A stretch of DNA of 64,000 nucleotides. Origin: Cricetomys ansorgei. Taxonomy: Eukaryota; Chordata; Mammalia; Rodentia; Nesomyidae. Under the pieces are notes generated by a model. It searched no databases. It was given only the letters and a program-made list of their open reading frames with translations, and was not told where the DNA came from. Positions 34,201 through 44,119 of the stretch are shown here, piece after piece. The position numbers were made by a program, and so were the translations under genes. Within the stretch, counting starts at the first letter, position 1. Each line of letters starts with the position of its first letter. The DNA lies in the NCBI GenBank assembly GCA_026225945.1, contig JAMJFZ010001074.1:1077501-1141500 (forward strand), written 5' to 3'.

Positions 34201-37200
34201 TTGGGAAGTATGGAAGAGCTGTGTAGTCAGGTTTGCTAGCCACACTCCAGAGAGACAAGGCTGGATGTTCCTCAGCCCCTAACCTCCCATCTCCCAGATG
34301 CCCGCCCCCATACGTAAAGCACAGGACCCACTGCAAAGCGTAGCCTGTCTACCTAAGCCAGTTACATCATAACTTCTGTTCTTAAGAGGACTACTTCAGC
34401 CACCTCTCCAAATACAAGCTTAGTGCCCCAGCCCCTTAAGCACAGGGCCCCCCAATCACAGAGAGTTCCATCCTAAGCGCCAGGAGCCCTCTACTTACTA
34501 TAGCTCCAGTTTGATGCAATCAGTTTTCAAGAAGTAGAACCATGGGAGTGTACCTCACTGATTTCTGTTCATGGAGGGAAATGCTGGAAGCAGCAGGTAA
34601 GAATCATATAAAGCAGTGCTTCTCAACCTTCCTGACGCTGTGACACTTTAACACAGTTCCTCATGCTGTGGTGACCCTCAACCATAACATTATCTTTGTT
34701 GCTGCTCATATCTGTCATTTTGCTACTGTTATGAACTGTAATGTAAATATCTGATATGTAGATGGTCTTAGGCCACCCCTGTAAAAGGGTCATTCGACCC
34801 ATGGGTTGAGAACTGCTAATTTAAAGCGACTGCCCATTTGCATGAAGATAAACACTACTTTTCAGCAGGGACTCAACACGTGTGGTTTAATCTTTTAGAA
34901 GAACATGACTCACTTTGGGGTAGGAGGCGGCAATACTTATAAAGAAGATACACATAATGTGTAAAGTCCAGAGGGTAGTGGGAGTCAAGAGTCTCTTCAT
35001 GCAAATATGAACATGGGAGCAGGTAAAACTGGAAAACTACCAGGTCTTGAAGCACAGTCTAAGGCAATCCACCTGCTCTACTTCTCTACTGCCAGGAGAC
35101 TATCAGAATACTCAATTTGAATAAAGAAAAGCCGACTTACCCCCCAGACCATGCCTGAAGTAGCTGTTCAGGATGTCATCGCAGAGGCGGCACAGGTTGG
35201 AGAGCTGTTTCAGATGCTCTTGTAAGTGAACTTTGGGAAAACGCACTTTATACAGAGGTGCGAGGAAACCGAACACATAGGCGTCCAAGGTGGAAGGCCT
35301 GGGAACAAAGGACTCTCCTTCAAGGAACACTTAAGGGAAGACCAACTTGAATTGCATTTTAAAAATTCTCTTAAGCCAGGTGGTGGTGGTGCACACCTTT
35401 AATCCCAGCGCTCTAGTCCCAGCACTTGGGAGACAGAGGCAGGCAGATCTCGGTGAGTTCAAGGCCAACCTGGTCTACAGAGTTCCAGGTCACAGTTATG
35501 ACAGAGAAACCCTGTCTAAAAAAAAACAAACAAACAAACAAACAAAAGTTCTCTTAAAATCTTCAAACTACCTGTCAGATCTAATAGGTGACATCCTTTG
35601 TGAACGGTTTACTCCCATTATTGTTTCAAAAGTGAGATGGCCAGGGTCTTACTTTCTAAGCAGTTTAAAAACCATTTTCTTTATTCAGAAGAAAGTGAGG
35701 TTGTAAACTACAGACGTTAAGGACTGGAAGCGGGTGGGAAGGGATGCCTGACAGCTTCACAGCCAAACAGGCAGCACACTGAGCTAATGTTAGATTAGTG
35801 CAAACAACAGAAAAAGTCTCCTGTAAAAGCCCTGTAAATCCTGGGCCGAGAACAGAAAGCTGGAGCCTCGTGCATGCTATCTGAGAGCTCGGCCACTCAG
35901 CTATACCTCCAGGTCCTCTTTTGACGTGAAAAACTGATCTTTTGGGGGATGGGAGAACTGGCTTTCCTACATAATGTACCAAAATGCCTTTTTTTTTTTT
36001 TTTTAAGGGATAAGAGATAGCTTATTCTAGGGGGGCCAAATATAAGGGGGCATGGCCCAGGAATACAGACTTACGTCACTCCAGATAGTGTTTTCCAATG
36101 TGGCAGCAGTTTTGTGAAGTTTTTATGGTGACCTGACAATGCAAGCCGTAAACCACGCGCTTTTCAAATACACTGGTGGGACCAACCAAGAGGTGGGTTA
36201 TAGCAAAATGACCATGAAGGGAATTTACTCACGTGTCACCAAAGAAAAACTGAGATGTCCCCAATCTGTTTGACAGGAGATTTAGGCATTCCTTGGCGTC
36301 TCTGTATATCTAAAAGGAACAGACAGGTGCTTTGGAGGTAGCATCTCTGCTGAAGGCCGCCTGTCCCTCGCTCCAATGCCTTCCGGAGAGCGCTTGCTGG
36401 GAGAGCCCAGAGGGTACCTGTGCTTCTACTTCTTGGACACGGTAGAGGGGAGGCTCTCCCCTGGTCAAGAGAATCCTGTTCAGTGCTCCTCTGGACATCC
36501 TTCCAGGCAGGATTAAACTTAGAGGGAAAGGGATGCGGGAGGCGAACCACGGCTTGGTCACAGTAAAGTAATTGTCGCTATCAACCCAGAAAGTGTGAAG
36601 CTGCCAAAGGAAGGAGAAACAGTTACAGGGATGCTCTTCTGCTGAAATACGCACCGCCCGGTCAGTGCGACAGGTTCGTTTGTAAATTTCTTTGAATGGA
36701 GTGACTTCATTCAAATTTTCCAGAGAAAACGGCTCGAGGTAAAATGAGATTATTTCAGACATATGAATTTTGCTGACTGCTATATCTCAGCATCCAGAAA
36801 AGAGACTAGCACACAGTACGTATTCAGAAACTATTCACTGAATGAATAAACTACAATACAGCAATCCTATACATGGAACAATGTTTCATCTTCCACTAAC
36901 AGTGATTATTTCCCAAACCATTACTGTGCTGGCGTGTAACTCGGTGGTAAAACATTTCCCTAAGCCAAGCCAACAGACAGACTCTCCACATCAATGGGCA
37001 GTTAAATGCATAAGAGGATCCAGTTTTGTCGTAATATAAAAGATCAAGACTAGCACGGGAAATTTCCTCTTTAAGACCTCCCCCACCTTTTTTTGTTGCT
37101 TTTCTTTCTAAACAGACCAGTACGACATTTTCAACAAAGTCACGAGAACACTTGAATAGTGTTCAGAAATGCTCACCACAGCAGGGAGAAGCTTCTCTTC

Positions 37201-39297
37201 CAGGAGAGCGATATAGGCCAGGGTATCTGCCCCTTGTTTCGCTGAGAGTTCACAGTCAGCATCATATTTCTATTAAAAACAAATCAAAGCCTCTCAGAGG
37301 TCAAAGAACATCCCAAGGACAAGGACGCTAAACAAGCGAAAACTATTCTCCCTCACCAATGTCAAACCTGACATTAAAAGGGGGAAATGCGTCTCAGTGG
37401 AAACTATTCCTCAATGCCTACAAGGTTCTCAGATCACACCATACATGAAATAAACAAACGCTGTTTACAGTTTGTCAACTAACTTCTATTGTTCCGATGC
37501 TTATTAATAACCTTTGTTCAGGGTATGGCACGTGATACAAAGTTGACAAGTAAGAGCAATTATTTTTAACAGGGAAGAAAAAAAAAACATACAATTCATT
37601 ATGCTTTTCTCCATAAAAAGGAAACTTCTCAATTTAGAAAATGTTGAAATTTTAATGGTACGGGATTCTTTCTTTAGAATACCGACAAACCAATTATAAC
37701 TTGCGTGCTTATATGAATCTTCATATGTCTAAGCATCATAGTTTACTACATAAGTATTTACACGTTCACACAGTTTAGATACATGATCTCATGAAGCGTA
37801 TATCTACCAGATAAGTACTTTTTAAAAGTAAAAAACCAAGGTAGGGATACAACTCAGTGGTAGATTGCGTGCCCACCAATAACAAGGCCCTGGATTCAAT
37901 TCCCAGTACAAAAACAAAAAAACAATGAATGTCCAAATAAAATAATTGCTATTTGGTGGGAACTCAGGTGTCACACTTAGCATGAAATATATCAACAATG
38001 GAACTAAAGTGATAACACTATCAACAAGAATAATCTTGAATAGCTAAGTTGAATCTTCTTACGAATATTTCAATGAATTCACAAAAATATACATTGTGTA
38101 TGTATCACTATGACTTCCAAATCATAGAAAAATGCATGCATTAGAGCACTGATAGGCAAGATTTTTTTCTCTGTTGTCAAAATCCAGGCATCCCAGTTGC
38201 CTACTGAATTAGGAAAAAAAAAAAATCACCTAATAATGAACTACAAATAAAAGCCATACAGGATGCTAGTGTCACCTATAATCCGAGCATTTGAAACCAG
38301 TCTGTGCTACAGAGTGGATGTCCATCATAGACTAGGGTATAACCCAGACTGAAATAATAGTAAAGACTCACATGTAGAAAACAACGGACTTCCTCAATAG
38401 AAGCCACCCACCTGCTTTCTTAAAAAGTTTAGTATTTTTGCAGGCTGAGAAACAACGTCGTCTTCAGTTGTCAAAATTGGTATATCACCTATAATCAAAA
38501 ACAGTGGACACACAGTGTGATTTATTCTGAAGATTACAACACCCTAAAAAAAAAAAAGAAAAAAAGATACCAACTGCACATAAGAGAATATGGGTAAGAA
38601 CGTTTGTGGGGTTTTTGTTTTGTTTTGTTTTGTTTTTTGTAGTCTCCCAAAGAGCAGATCTGGAGAACGGTTTCATTTCTCTTGTTTGGCTTGCACTTTT
38701 GAGTCATTACTCAGAATCATCAAGCCACAACCAACACACAGCCAAGGTCATTCTAAGGAGCTAAAATGCCCAAAGTACTCTAGGGCTACCTACCCATGGC
38801 TTTAAAGGCACGAAGGGATGCCAGTGTTAAAGGGACAGAAAGGGGGGCGTGTGAGAGCTCAGACCGTACCTCTTGAACCTCTCCAGGTGTTATCTACAAC
38901 ATTGACTTTCAGTGGTGCACCAGAAAATTTGGCGTAAGCCTGAAACAGAGTTTGCAAGGAGACATCTTAGACCGAGGAGCAGCAGTGCACGGTTGCAGAG
39001 CGGCCCTGACGGCGGCACCCGCGCCCTCCCCGGTCCGCGCTCCGGGACGCGCGGGCCCCGCTCTGGGGGACCTCGGTCGGCAGGAAGGCTCGGGACGCCG
39101 CGCGGCGCCGCGGGGCCGACGAGGGCTGACGCCTGCAGGCGGCCCGGCCGTCCCCGGCGGAGCCCGCGGCGAGCCAGCCCAGTCCTCCCGCGCCCCGGCC
39201 CGCGAGGTGGCCTCACCATCACCACCAGGGACTCGCTGTGGACCGAAGGGAGCCCCCAGCCGCCGCCCCAGCAGCTGAGCTCCAAGGGGGCCGCCAT
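31162..39297 (-). CDS. Mtx3: Metaxin 3, complete nine-exon coding region
   Basis: Spliced coding exons (minus strand): 39297-39217, 38939-38870, 38488-38412, 37269-37177, 36600-36418, 36309-36233, 35298-35141, 33755-33667 and 31272-31162. Lengths 81+70+77+93+183+77+158+89+111 make 939 nt, or 312 residues plus stop, and every intron has GT..AG ends with matching phase. The product opens [18 protein letters not shown] and contains [29 protein letters not shown] and [20 protein letters not shown], all recognisable metaxin-family signatures. Metaxins are proteins of the mitochondrial outer membrane associated with the SAM/TOM import machinery. They have an N-terminal Tom37/GST-N-like half (about residues 20-150 here) and a GST-C-like half (about 170-245). 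Metaxin 1 has a C-terminal membrane anchor. This protein instead ends in a polar, proline-rich tail without a hydrophobic segment, as expected for metaxin 3. No frameshift or internal stop was found. The role in import is inferred from the family. Confidence 0.96.
33667..33755 (-). CDS. Mtx3: Mtx3 coding exon 8 (residues 247-276)
   Basis: The exon is 89 nt, phase 1 in and phase 0 out. It encodes [19 protein letters not shown] and [11 protein letters not shown]. The stretch is charged and probably helical, with no membrane segment. The acceptor is TTCTTAG. The donor GTCAAG departs from consensus at +3 and +5. Skipping the exon would shift the reading frame. Confidence 0.92.
34614..34817 (+). 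mobile_element. URR1-type hAT-Charlie DNA element
   Basis: Terminal inverted repeats 'cagtgcttctcaacct' and 'gggttgagaactgct' enclose 'acagttcctcatgctgtggt', 'tgctactgttatgaactgta' and 'ccctgtaaaagggtcattcg'. Eight-bp flanks ATATAAAG and ATTTAAAG differ by one base, as expected for an 8-bp hAT target duplication. It sits in Mtx3 intron 7. Confidence 0.85.
35141..35298 (-). CDS. Mtx3: Mtx3 coding exon 7 (residues 194-246, part of 247)
   Basis: The exon is 158 nt. It encodes [20 protein letters not shown], then [27 protein letters not shown] and RHGLG. This completes the GST-C-like helical bundle. The acceptor is CCCAG and the donor is a consensus GTAAGT. Intron 6 to its right (934 bp) contains a B1 SINE, and intron 7 to its left (1385 bp) contains a URR1 element. 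Confidence 0.96.
35375..35548 (+). mobile_element. B1 SINE in Mtx3 intron 6
   Basis: Full B1 with a (CAAA)n tail. The box region is partly duplicated ('aatcccagcgctct' then 'agtcccagcacttggg'). Flanking TTCTCTTAA at 35366-35374 and 35549-35557 is the target duplication. It is inserted opposite to Mtx3 transcription. Confidence 0.95.
36233..36309 (-). CDS. Mtx3: Mtx3 coding exon 6 (residues 169-193, part of 194)
   Basis: The exon is 77 nt, phase 0 in and phase 2 out. It encodes [20 protein letters not shown] and FFFGD. The pattern 'L..L..RLG...FFFGD.PS.LDA' across exons 6-7 is the conserved GST-C-like signature of metaxins. The acceptor is TTTTAG and the donor is a full-consensus GTGAGT. Confidence 0.95.
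36418..36600 (-). CDS. Mtx3: Mtx3 coding exon 5 (residues 108-168)
   Basis: This is the longest exon, 183 nt or 61 codons, phase 0 at both ends. It encodes [30 protein letters not shown] and [10 protein letters not shown]. The tryptophan-rich HTFW segment and the FPL...LPGRM motif are strong family markers. The acceptor is GGCAG and the donor GTACCC. The next intron is only 108 bp and stays open in this frame up to its own acceptor. Confidence 0.96.
36780..36850 (+). mobile_element. L2/MIR 3' tail fragment in Mtx3 intron 4
   Basis: 'gactagcacacagtacgtat' followed by 'attcactgaatgaataaa' matches the common L2/MIR end 'ggcacatagtaggtgctcaataaatatttgttgaatga'. Confidence 0.5.
37177..37269 (-). 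CDS. Mtx3: Mtx3 coding exon 4 (residues 77-107)
   Basis: The exon is 93 nt, exactly 31 codons, phase 0 at both ends, so skipping it would keep frame. It encodes [19 protein letters not shown] and then [12 protein letters not shown], the linker and first helices leading to the C-terminal half, a highly conserved metaxin stretch. The acceptor is AATAG and the donor GTGAGC. The upstream intron 3 (1142 bp) holds an ID SINE and a worn B1. Confidence 0.95.
37841..37925 (+). mobile_element. ID SINE in Mtx3 intron 3
   Basis: 'ggatacaactcagtggtaga' (tRNA-Ala/BC1-like box A) and 'ggattcaattcccagtac' (box B), followed by an A-rich tail. It is antisense to Mtx3. Confidence 0.8.
38255..38335 (+). mobile_element. 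Very diverged B1 fragment in Mtx3 intron 3
   Basis: 'cacctataatccgagcattt', 'gaaaccagtctgtgctacag' and 'agtgg' keep the B1 order but with internal loss. Confidence 0.45.
38412..38488 (-). CDS. Mtx3: Mtx3 coding exon 3 (residues 51-76)
   Basis: The acceptor is TATAG and the donor GTGGGT. The exon is 77 nt, enters in phase 1 and leaves in phase 0. It encodes [20 protein letters not shown] followed by FLRKQ. This matches the metaxin segment after the conserved glycine, where the N-terminal fold presents a cis-proline-like loop (inferred from the GST fold). Intron 2 is 381 bp. Confidence 0.95.
38611..38640. repeat. (TTTTG)n run in Mtx3 intron 2
   Basis: Short GTTTT pentamer repeat. Confidence 0.85.
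38870..38939 (-). CDS. Mtx3: Mtx3 coding exon 2 (residues 28-50, part of 51)
   Basis: The acceptor is a CAG at 38942-38940 and the donor is GTACGG at 38869. The exon is 70 nt and ends in phase 1. It encodes [16 protein letters not shown] and then NTWRGSR, the start of the thioredoxin-like N-terminal half of metaxins. The preceding intron of 277 bp is GC-rich at its 5' end because it belongs to the CpG island. Confidence 0.95.
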
Positions 39298-39400
39298 CTT
39301 TGCCGGGGCCGACCTCCGTCACCCGGAAGTACTCCTGCTGCCCGCTCTCCGACACGTGCCATGGCGGGGGCGGGGTGAGACGCGCGGACGACTCTGGTTG
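38990..39400 (-). promoter_or_regulatory. Mtx3: CpG-island promoter of Mtx3
   Basis: This is the only long CpG-dense, GC-rich segment in the window. It covers exon 1, the 5' part of intron 1 and about 100 bp upstream of the ATG. Motifs upstream of the start codon are an ETS/GABP-type CCGGAAGT (39323-39330), an E-box CACGTG (39353-39358) and a GC box GGGGGCGGGG (39366-39375). There is no TATA box. The arrangement is typical of a broadly expressed TATA-less mitochondrial-gene promoter. Transcription start sites are inferred to lie at about 39320-39400. Confidence 0.85.
39217..39297 (-). CDS. Mtx3: Mtx3 coding exon 1 (residues 1-27)
   Basis: The ATG at 39297-39295 has A at -3 and G at +4, a strong initiation context, and opens [18 protein letters not shown]. 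The exon ends in phase 0 after ATG (Met27), followed by the donor GTGAGG. It lies inside the CpG island. The frame stays open upstream of neither a better ATG nor a recognised homologous extension, so this start is preferred. The 5' untranslated part continues right of 39297, and its start site cannot be fixed from sequence. Confidence 0.96.
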
Positions 39401-39880
39401 AGACTCCGGACAGAGGGAGGCAGAAAGGACAGAGGCAGGCATCAGAAGAGTTTTAAGATCCTGACTAGGAGCTCAAAGGACTGTGCCGTAAGGAAACAGA
39501 CGAGCTAGGTATCCTTGCAGCATTTACTATTTGCAGCATCACTGCGTTGCAAACCCCCGCCAGCATCACCAGGGTGCCCCTAAATCTGTAGAATGACTGT
39601 TCGCACACGGGTATTATTTAAAATGACACGGAGGCAGTTGGTACACAGTAGGTCCTAGTAGAGTTCAGTCTTTATGATGGGCCTTTGCCTGCCTTTCCAG
39701 TCTCAAGGTCAGTCGCTATCCTTACTATCCTTACGTTGTTAATGTGATGGACCTGACCTCAGTAAAAATTAACCCTGTCCTCAAGTTTTAACAGGGGTCC
39801 CCTGCCTGCTCTCAGTGCTGCTACTCCTTTAATCTAGAATAACTTTCTTCTCTAACTGGTCTCCCCAGATTAAGTTTAGT
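39400..39880. other. Upstream of Mtx3, no further gene seen
   Basis: CpG density falls quickly after about 39400. No divergent coding exon is visible. The 198-codon plus-strand frame at 38912-39508 is the GC-rich complement of exon 1 and the island. Confidence 0.5.
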
Positions 39881-39883
39881 GGG

Positions 39884-40092
39884 GCTGGAGAGGTGGCCCA
39901 GTGAAGAGCCCTTGTTGCTAGACTTGGCTTAGTTACCAGCACTCGCACAATGCTCACAGTCTGTGTAAGTCCAGTTCCAGGAGATCCAAGGCCCTCTTCT
40001 AGCCTACATGGACACCAGGCAAGCACGCACCGGGCATCTATACATGGAGGCAAAACACAGATTCGAAATAAAGATTGTTTGGTTTTTTTTTA
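39884..40092 (+). mobile_element. B3/B2-type SINE
   Basis: Head 'ggggctggagaggtggccca' is followed by 'tccaggagatccaaggccct' and 'cttctag', then 'gaaataaagattg' before a T run. Confidence 0.85.
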
Positions 40093-40099
40093 AGTCTTT

Positions 40100-42330
40100 T
40101 TTTTTTTTTTTAAGTTGAACTTACCTTTTACAAAATTGGGAGTTTCTTCTGGCTTCCTGAAGCTCCTTGTATGCACGTCAATTCTGCTTCCGTCATTAAT
40201 CACAGGCTTTTTGCCTTCCAGTGTACAAAAGCTCTTTGAGGAAAGACAGGTTTGGCTTCATAGGTGTAGTACCAGGGGGTTTATGTGCTTAGAAAGTTCT
40301 TTATTTCACTAACTGCTCTGCTGTCACTGTCTTGAAACCTTAATCTTGTCACAAAGGGCTTGCATTTCTATTTTAGACTAAACATTGTAAATCATTCAGC
40401 CAGTCTACTCTATGGGCCTAATGGGCACGGACTAAATATTTCATAGACATTAAGCTTACTAATTTCTCAGAAAAAAAAAAATGTTTAAGAGAAAATTTGG
40501 CAAGGTGGCAGTTCAGGAGTACATTCTGGCACTCATCCTTAGGGCCTGGACACTGAGTGTTTTTCTAGGCAGCTTAATAGTCTTTCTGGAGAAGCTCTTG
40601 ATATAACTCTGGGCTTTCTCTTTTCCTCTATCTCTATCCTCTAACCCAAGGTAATGCTTGGGTTTTCCCTTCAACAGAAACCTCTGCAAATTTCCATCAC
40701 AATAATATTCAACAATATTTGCTAGGAAAATGTGTTTCCCTTGTTAGTAAATTTGCAGCACTCACAAATTGCAGTGCTGATCTGGAAAGGTCTTTAAAAA
40801 AAATATATGTTTCAAAAATAAGGTATCTCAGAAATGGAAAGAAAAGATATTCCAACCCCAAGAATCCATTACTCACCCTTTATAAATGGGAAATGCTTAG
40901 AAAATTGTACAGTTGAAACTGAACAACGCATTTACTGATCAGATAACACATCTGAGACACTCGAAGGCTCTGGGAGAATGCAGAGATACCTGAGATGTGG
41001 AGTCTTTCCTTAGGAGTTTATAACCTACAAATCAGTCATCACACACAGGTCTAAAAGAGTCACTGTTGGGCTGGAGAGAGGCCAGGCTCACAGCCATTGC
41101 AATACCACAAACACACAAACACACAGACAGTGCATCACTGTAGGATCATTGGAGGGTGCCTGGTCCATCTTCAATATAAAGGAGGTAATTTAACTTTCTG
41201 GTTCAATGTAATGAAAACTTCATGCTTTGAGGGTTAGAACTCCAAGCAATAAAGCTCAGTCTGTGTACTACAACGAAGCATTCAAAATAGTCATACAGTG
41301 AGAATGTGAATTCTCTGAGTCTTGTTGGCATTTGGCGTGGTGCGTGATCATTCCTTGTGGGCACACAGGTGATAACCCAATGTGACCTTCTCTCCTATCA
41401 TTCCTGCTACTGATGGTGATTTCATTTGCATTAGAGAGAAATTAAATCTCTTCCCTTATCATTAAACTGAGGCCAAGAACGTTATTGTTTCCCATCTGAT
41501 AAGAGAACCCTTACAGGTTTACTTGTGCCTAGTTAATAGCGATCTTGTGTTGTTTCAATTCCTCTCGAGAGTCTATATCTGCTAGATTGAATTTTAAAAC
41601 ACTGGTATACCTGATTGCACAACCAGGCTGAATGCTGTTCCAGACAATGACAAAAAAAGCTAAAACCATCAGAAATCATGCCTGGTTTGGGTACTTGGCT
41701 CCTGTGTCTTTCCTGGCTGCGGAGGAGTGTTGTTCAGAGTTCATCAAAATCGTCATTTCAGATTCATACCAGGCAAAGCAGTCTCCCTATCTGCAAAGCA
41801 CGCATGTATGCGTAGGATGGCCTGGATCACAGCTCTGTAATGATTTTTCCAGACCACTATTTCCCTGAACATTTTTATTTTTCAGAAGATGCACTTTAAG
41901 TGGCTTCATCTGAACTCAGAGGACCCGACCTTGGCATCCAGTCCTGTCGTTCATGTGTTTCTTAGTTTTACTTGGGGCCATGATACAAGTTCTGTTAGAA
42001 TCCCCAACCGCACCAGTCCTGTGACTAAGAATCTATGAAATGGAGTTCCCGGCAAAGATTCAGTGTTTGTGGTAAATGATCAGGCAGTGTGGTCCCTTAT
42101 GGTAGAATTAGACTGAAGGCCCTTGCATGTCCCTTAGTTCATGTTCAGATATAGAAATTCTTAAGGAGAAAACCCCCACTGAAAGTAGATCAAGAAAGCT
42201 GTGTTTCTTCTTAGCTTCTAAATTTGCTATGTATCTCTAAGCCAGTTATTTACTTTGATTCCTCAGCTCTTCAATTATAAAGTGAAGGTTCTTTTAGATC
42301 TAAAGCACTATCATTGCATGTGTAATGAAC
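40100..42330. other. Intergenic, no gene seen
   Basis: It holds a short B2/B3 head fragment at 41069-41125 ('gggctggagagaggccagg') and nothing else recognised. Confidence 0.5.
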
Positions 42331-42334
42331 ATTT

Positions 42335-42600
42335 AATAATAACTGACATTTATGGAGCAATTTCTACATACCAGAATTGTTTTTAGTTATGTGGCATAGC
42401 TCATTTGATGTCATAATAGTTCCATGAAGCAGTCCCCATCATCTCTCCCTGTTTTTGTGGAGAGATATTAAGATACAAAGATGTTCGTTAACTTTCCCAA
42501 ACTTTCACTATGGGGGAGAACAAGGATATGAACCCAGGCAATCTGCTTCAAAGCCCAGACTCCTTCTTAACCAGTGTCACAGTGCCTCCTAAACCTTCCA
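42335..42600 (+). mobile_element. MIR SINE, near full length
   Basis: The MIR order is clear: 'aataactgacatttatggag', 'gcatagctcatttgatgtca', 'gaacccaggcaatctgcttc' and 'cttaaccagtgtcacagtgc'. Confidence 0.85.
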
Positions 42601-42854
42601 AAGAATGCATTTAAAAGTCTACTTTTCATTCATTTGTTTGAAGGTACTTCCGTGAGATTTTAAAACTCCTCTTTTGACATGATACACGTATTATTCCTTC
42701 TTTTAGTAATGTTTAGCAGTAAGCCACCCAGCAAATTAGTTGAGTGACCTTTGTCTACCTAACACACTGCAAAACAGTGAAGAAATAACTTGAATTCATG
42801 CTTTCAGATGAGCAGTTGATAAGAACTCTGAGATAACTAGATGCCCACTAGGTG

Positions 42855-43040
42855 CACCATCTGTCAAGAAGACCACAAGCCTAAAAAGGGGGAAAGTTAC
42901 ATGACACAAACATTGACCCAAAGTAAAATCAGAAGCAAATGCGTTAGTAACGGATCAAGCAGACTTCAGATAAACTCACTATTGGAAAGAAAGACCGGGG
43001 ATGGTAAATGAGCCAACAAGCTAAAAATTCATAGCAGTGC
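42855..43040 (+). mobile_element. Probable old LINE-1 fragment
   Basis: A-rich sequence with 'gatcaagcagacttcagata', similar to LINE-1 ORF2 'aaagcagacttcaga'. Diverged; family not assigned. Confidence 0.35.
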
Positions 43041-43069
43041 TAAATGTGAGCACTGTTTTAGTTACTTTT

Positions 43070-43221
43070 CCCATTGCTGTGATCAAATGCTTAGTGAGAA
43101 ACAGCTGATGTTTCTCAGTGGTTAGAGGTTTAGGAGTGCTTGCTGCCCATTGCTGTGATCAAATGCTTAGTGAGAAACAGCTGATGTTTCTCAGTGGTTA
43201 GAGGTTTAGGAGCGCTTGCTG
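43070..43221. repeat. 76-bp tandem duplication
   Basis: Copy 1 at 43070-43145 and copy 2 at 43146-43221 begin 'cccattgctgtgatcaaatg' and end 'gcttgctg'. They differ at one base (AGGAGTGC versus AGGAGCGC). Confidence 0.97.
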
Positions 43222-43330
43222 CTCTTTCAGAGGACTTGAGTTCAGTTCCCGGCACCCATGTTTGGTGAACCACAATTGCCTGTAACAGCAACTCCAAGGA
43301 ATTCGTTGCCCTCTTCTGGCCTCCAAAGAA
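43180..43330 (+). mobile_element. B3/B2-type SINE, head partly duplicated
   Basis: 'ctcagtggttagaggtttag', 'gctctttcagaggacttgag' and 'ttcagttcccggcacccat' match a B3 head and body, and 'cctcttctggcctcc' matches its 3' part. The 76-bp duplication includes its first bases. Confidence 0.75.
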
Positions 43331-43334
43331 ATCC

Positions 43335-44115
43335 ATAGGACTTTCCATGACCCCAGCCCACGGGATGGTGCTACTCACATTATGGACGAGCCTTCTTTCC
43401 TTCAACTTTCCTGGAAACAACCTCACAGAGTTGTGTTTCCATGGTGATTCTAAATCTAGTCACATTACAACGAAGATTAACCATCACAAATGCCAAACAA
43501 AAGTGCTCCACATATATGGAGTAAAACAAATGTCAAAGAAGGAGTGGACAAATACAAAATTACAATCCTATTACCTCCCACTTGTCAAGGAACACTTGTA
43601 ATTTTTATCTTAAGAAAAGCTTTTTGGTTTAACTAGAGGTTCATGTTCCCACCCCAGCTGTGGTAGAGTTGTTTAGGATTCGGAATTGGAATACTTGATG
43701 CAGGTGGCTATAATTTGGTTGGGTGCAGTCGCTCTGGCACCTGGAGCTTGTCTTTGGGATTGCGTGCCGCATGGGTTATGGGAACTTTTGGCTTAGGGCA
43801 TAAAAGGTCTGAAGCCCCAAGAGTCAGGGTGGGCAGTGGTTGATTGGTTGGTTTGCTGTGGATGGTGAGATAATTCCTAAGAGAACAAAGGTTGGAGAGT
43901 TTCAAGCTTAGGACAGCCTCCAAAGAGGCTGTGAAGATTTCTACCTTTCTTTCTGTATTCAGGCTGCTTGTAAAAGTAGTGAAGATTTCTATCTTTCCTT
44001 TCTCCTTCCCTAAATTGAGGATAAAAGACTATGGAATACTGTTCCACCCACTCTAGCAACTAACAGAATTACTAGATAGAATACAACTAAAGCTGGTTGT
44101 GAATTAAATAACTGG
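43335..44115. other. Intergenic, unassigned
   Basis: Repeated 'gtgaagatttctaccttt' and 'gtgaagatttctatctttcc' at about 43931 and 43979 suggest a small local duplication. No gene seen. Confidence 0.45.
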
Positions 44116-44119
44116 ATCT

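Noticed and set aside
36310..36417. Extension of Mtx3 exon 5 to 36310 as the normal end of the gene
   Set aside because: A good donor at 36417 and the downstream exons 6-9 continue the conserved metaxin protein, so the extension is intron. It is kept only as a retention candidate.
37841..37925. tRNA gene in Mtx3 intron 3
   Set aside because: Only the A and B box-like parts are present, with an A-rich tail and no cloverleaf; it is an ID SINE.
38912..39508. 198-codon plus-strand and 177-codon minus-strand frames over the Mtx3 CpG island
   Set aside because: GC-rich DNA lacks stop codons. The real coding frame here is the minus-strand exon 1, which ends at a splice donor after 27 codons.
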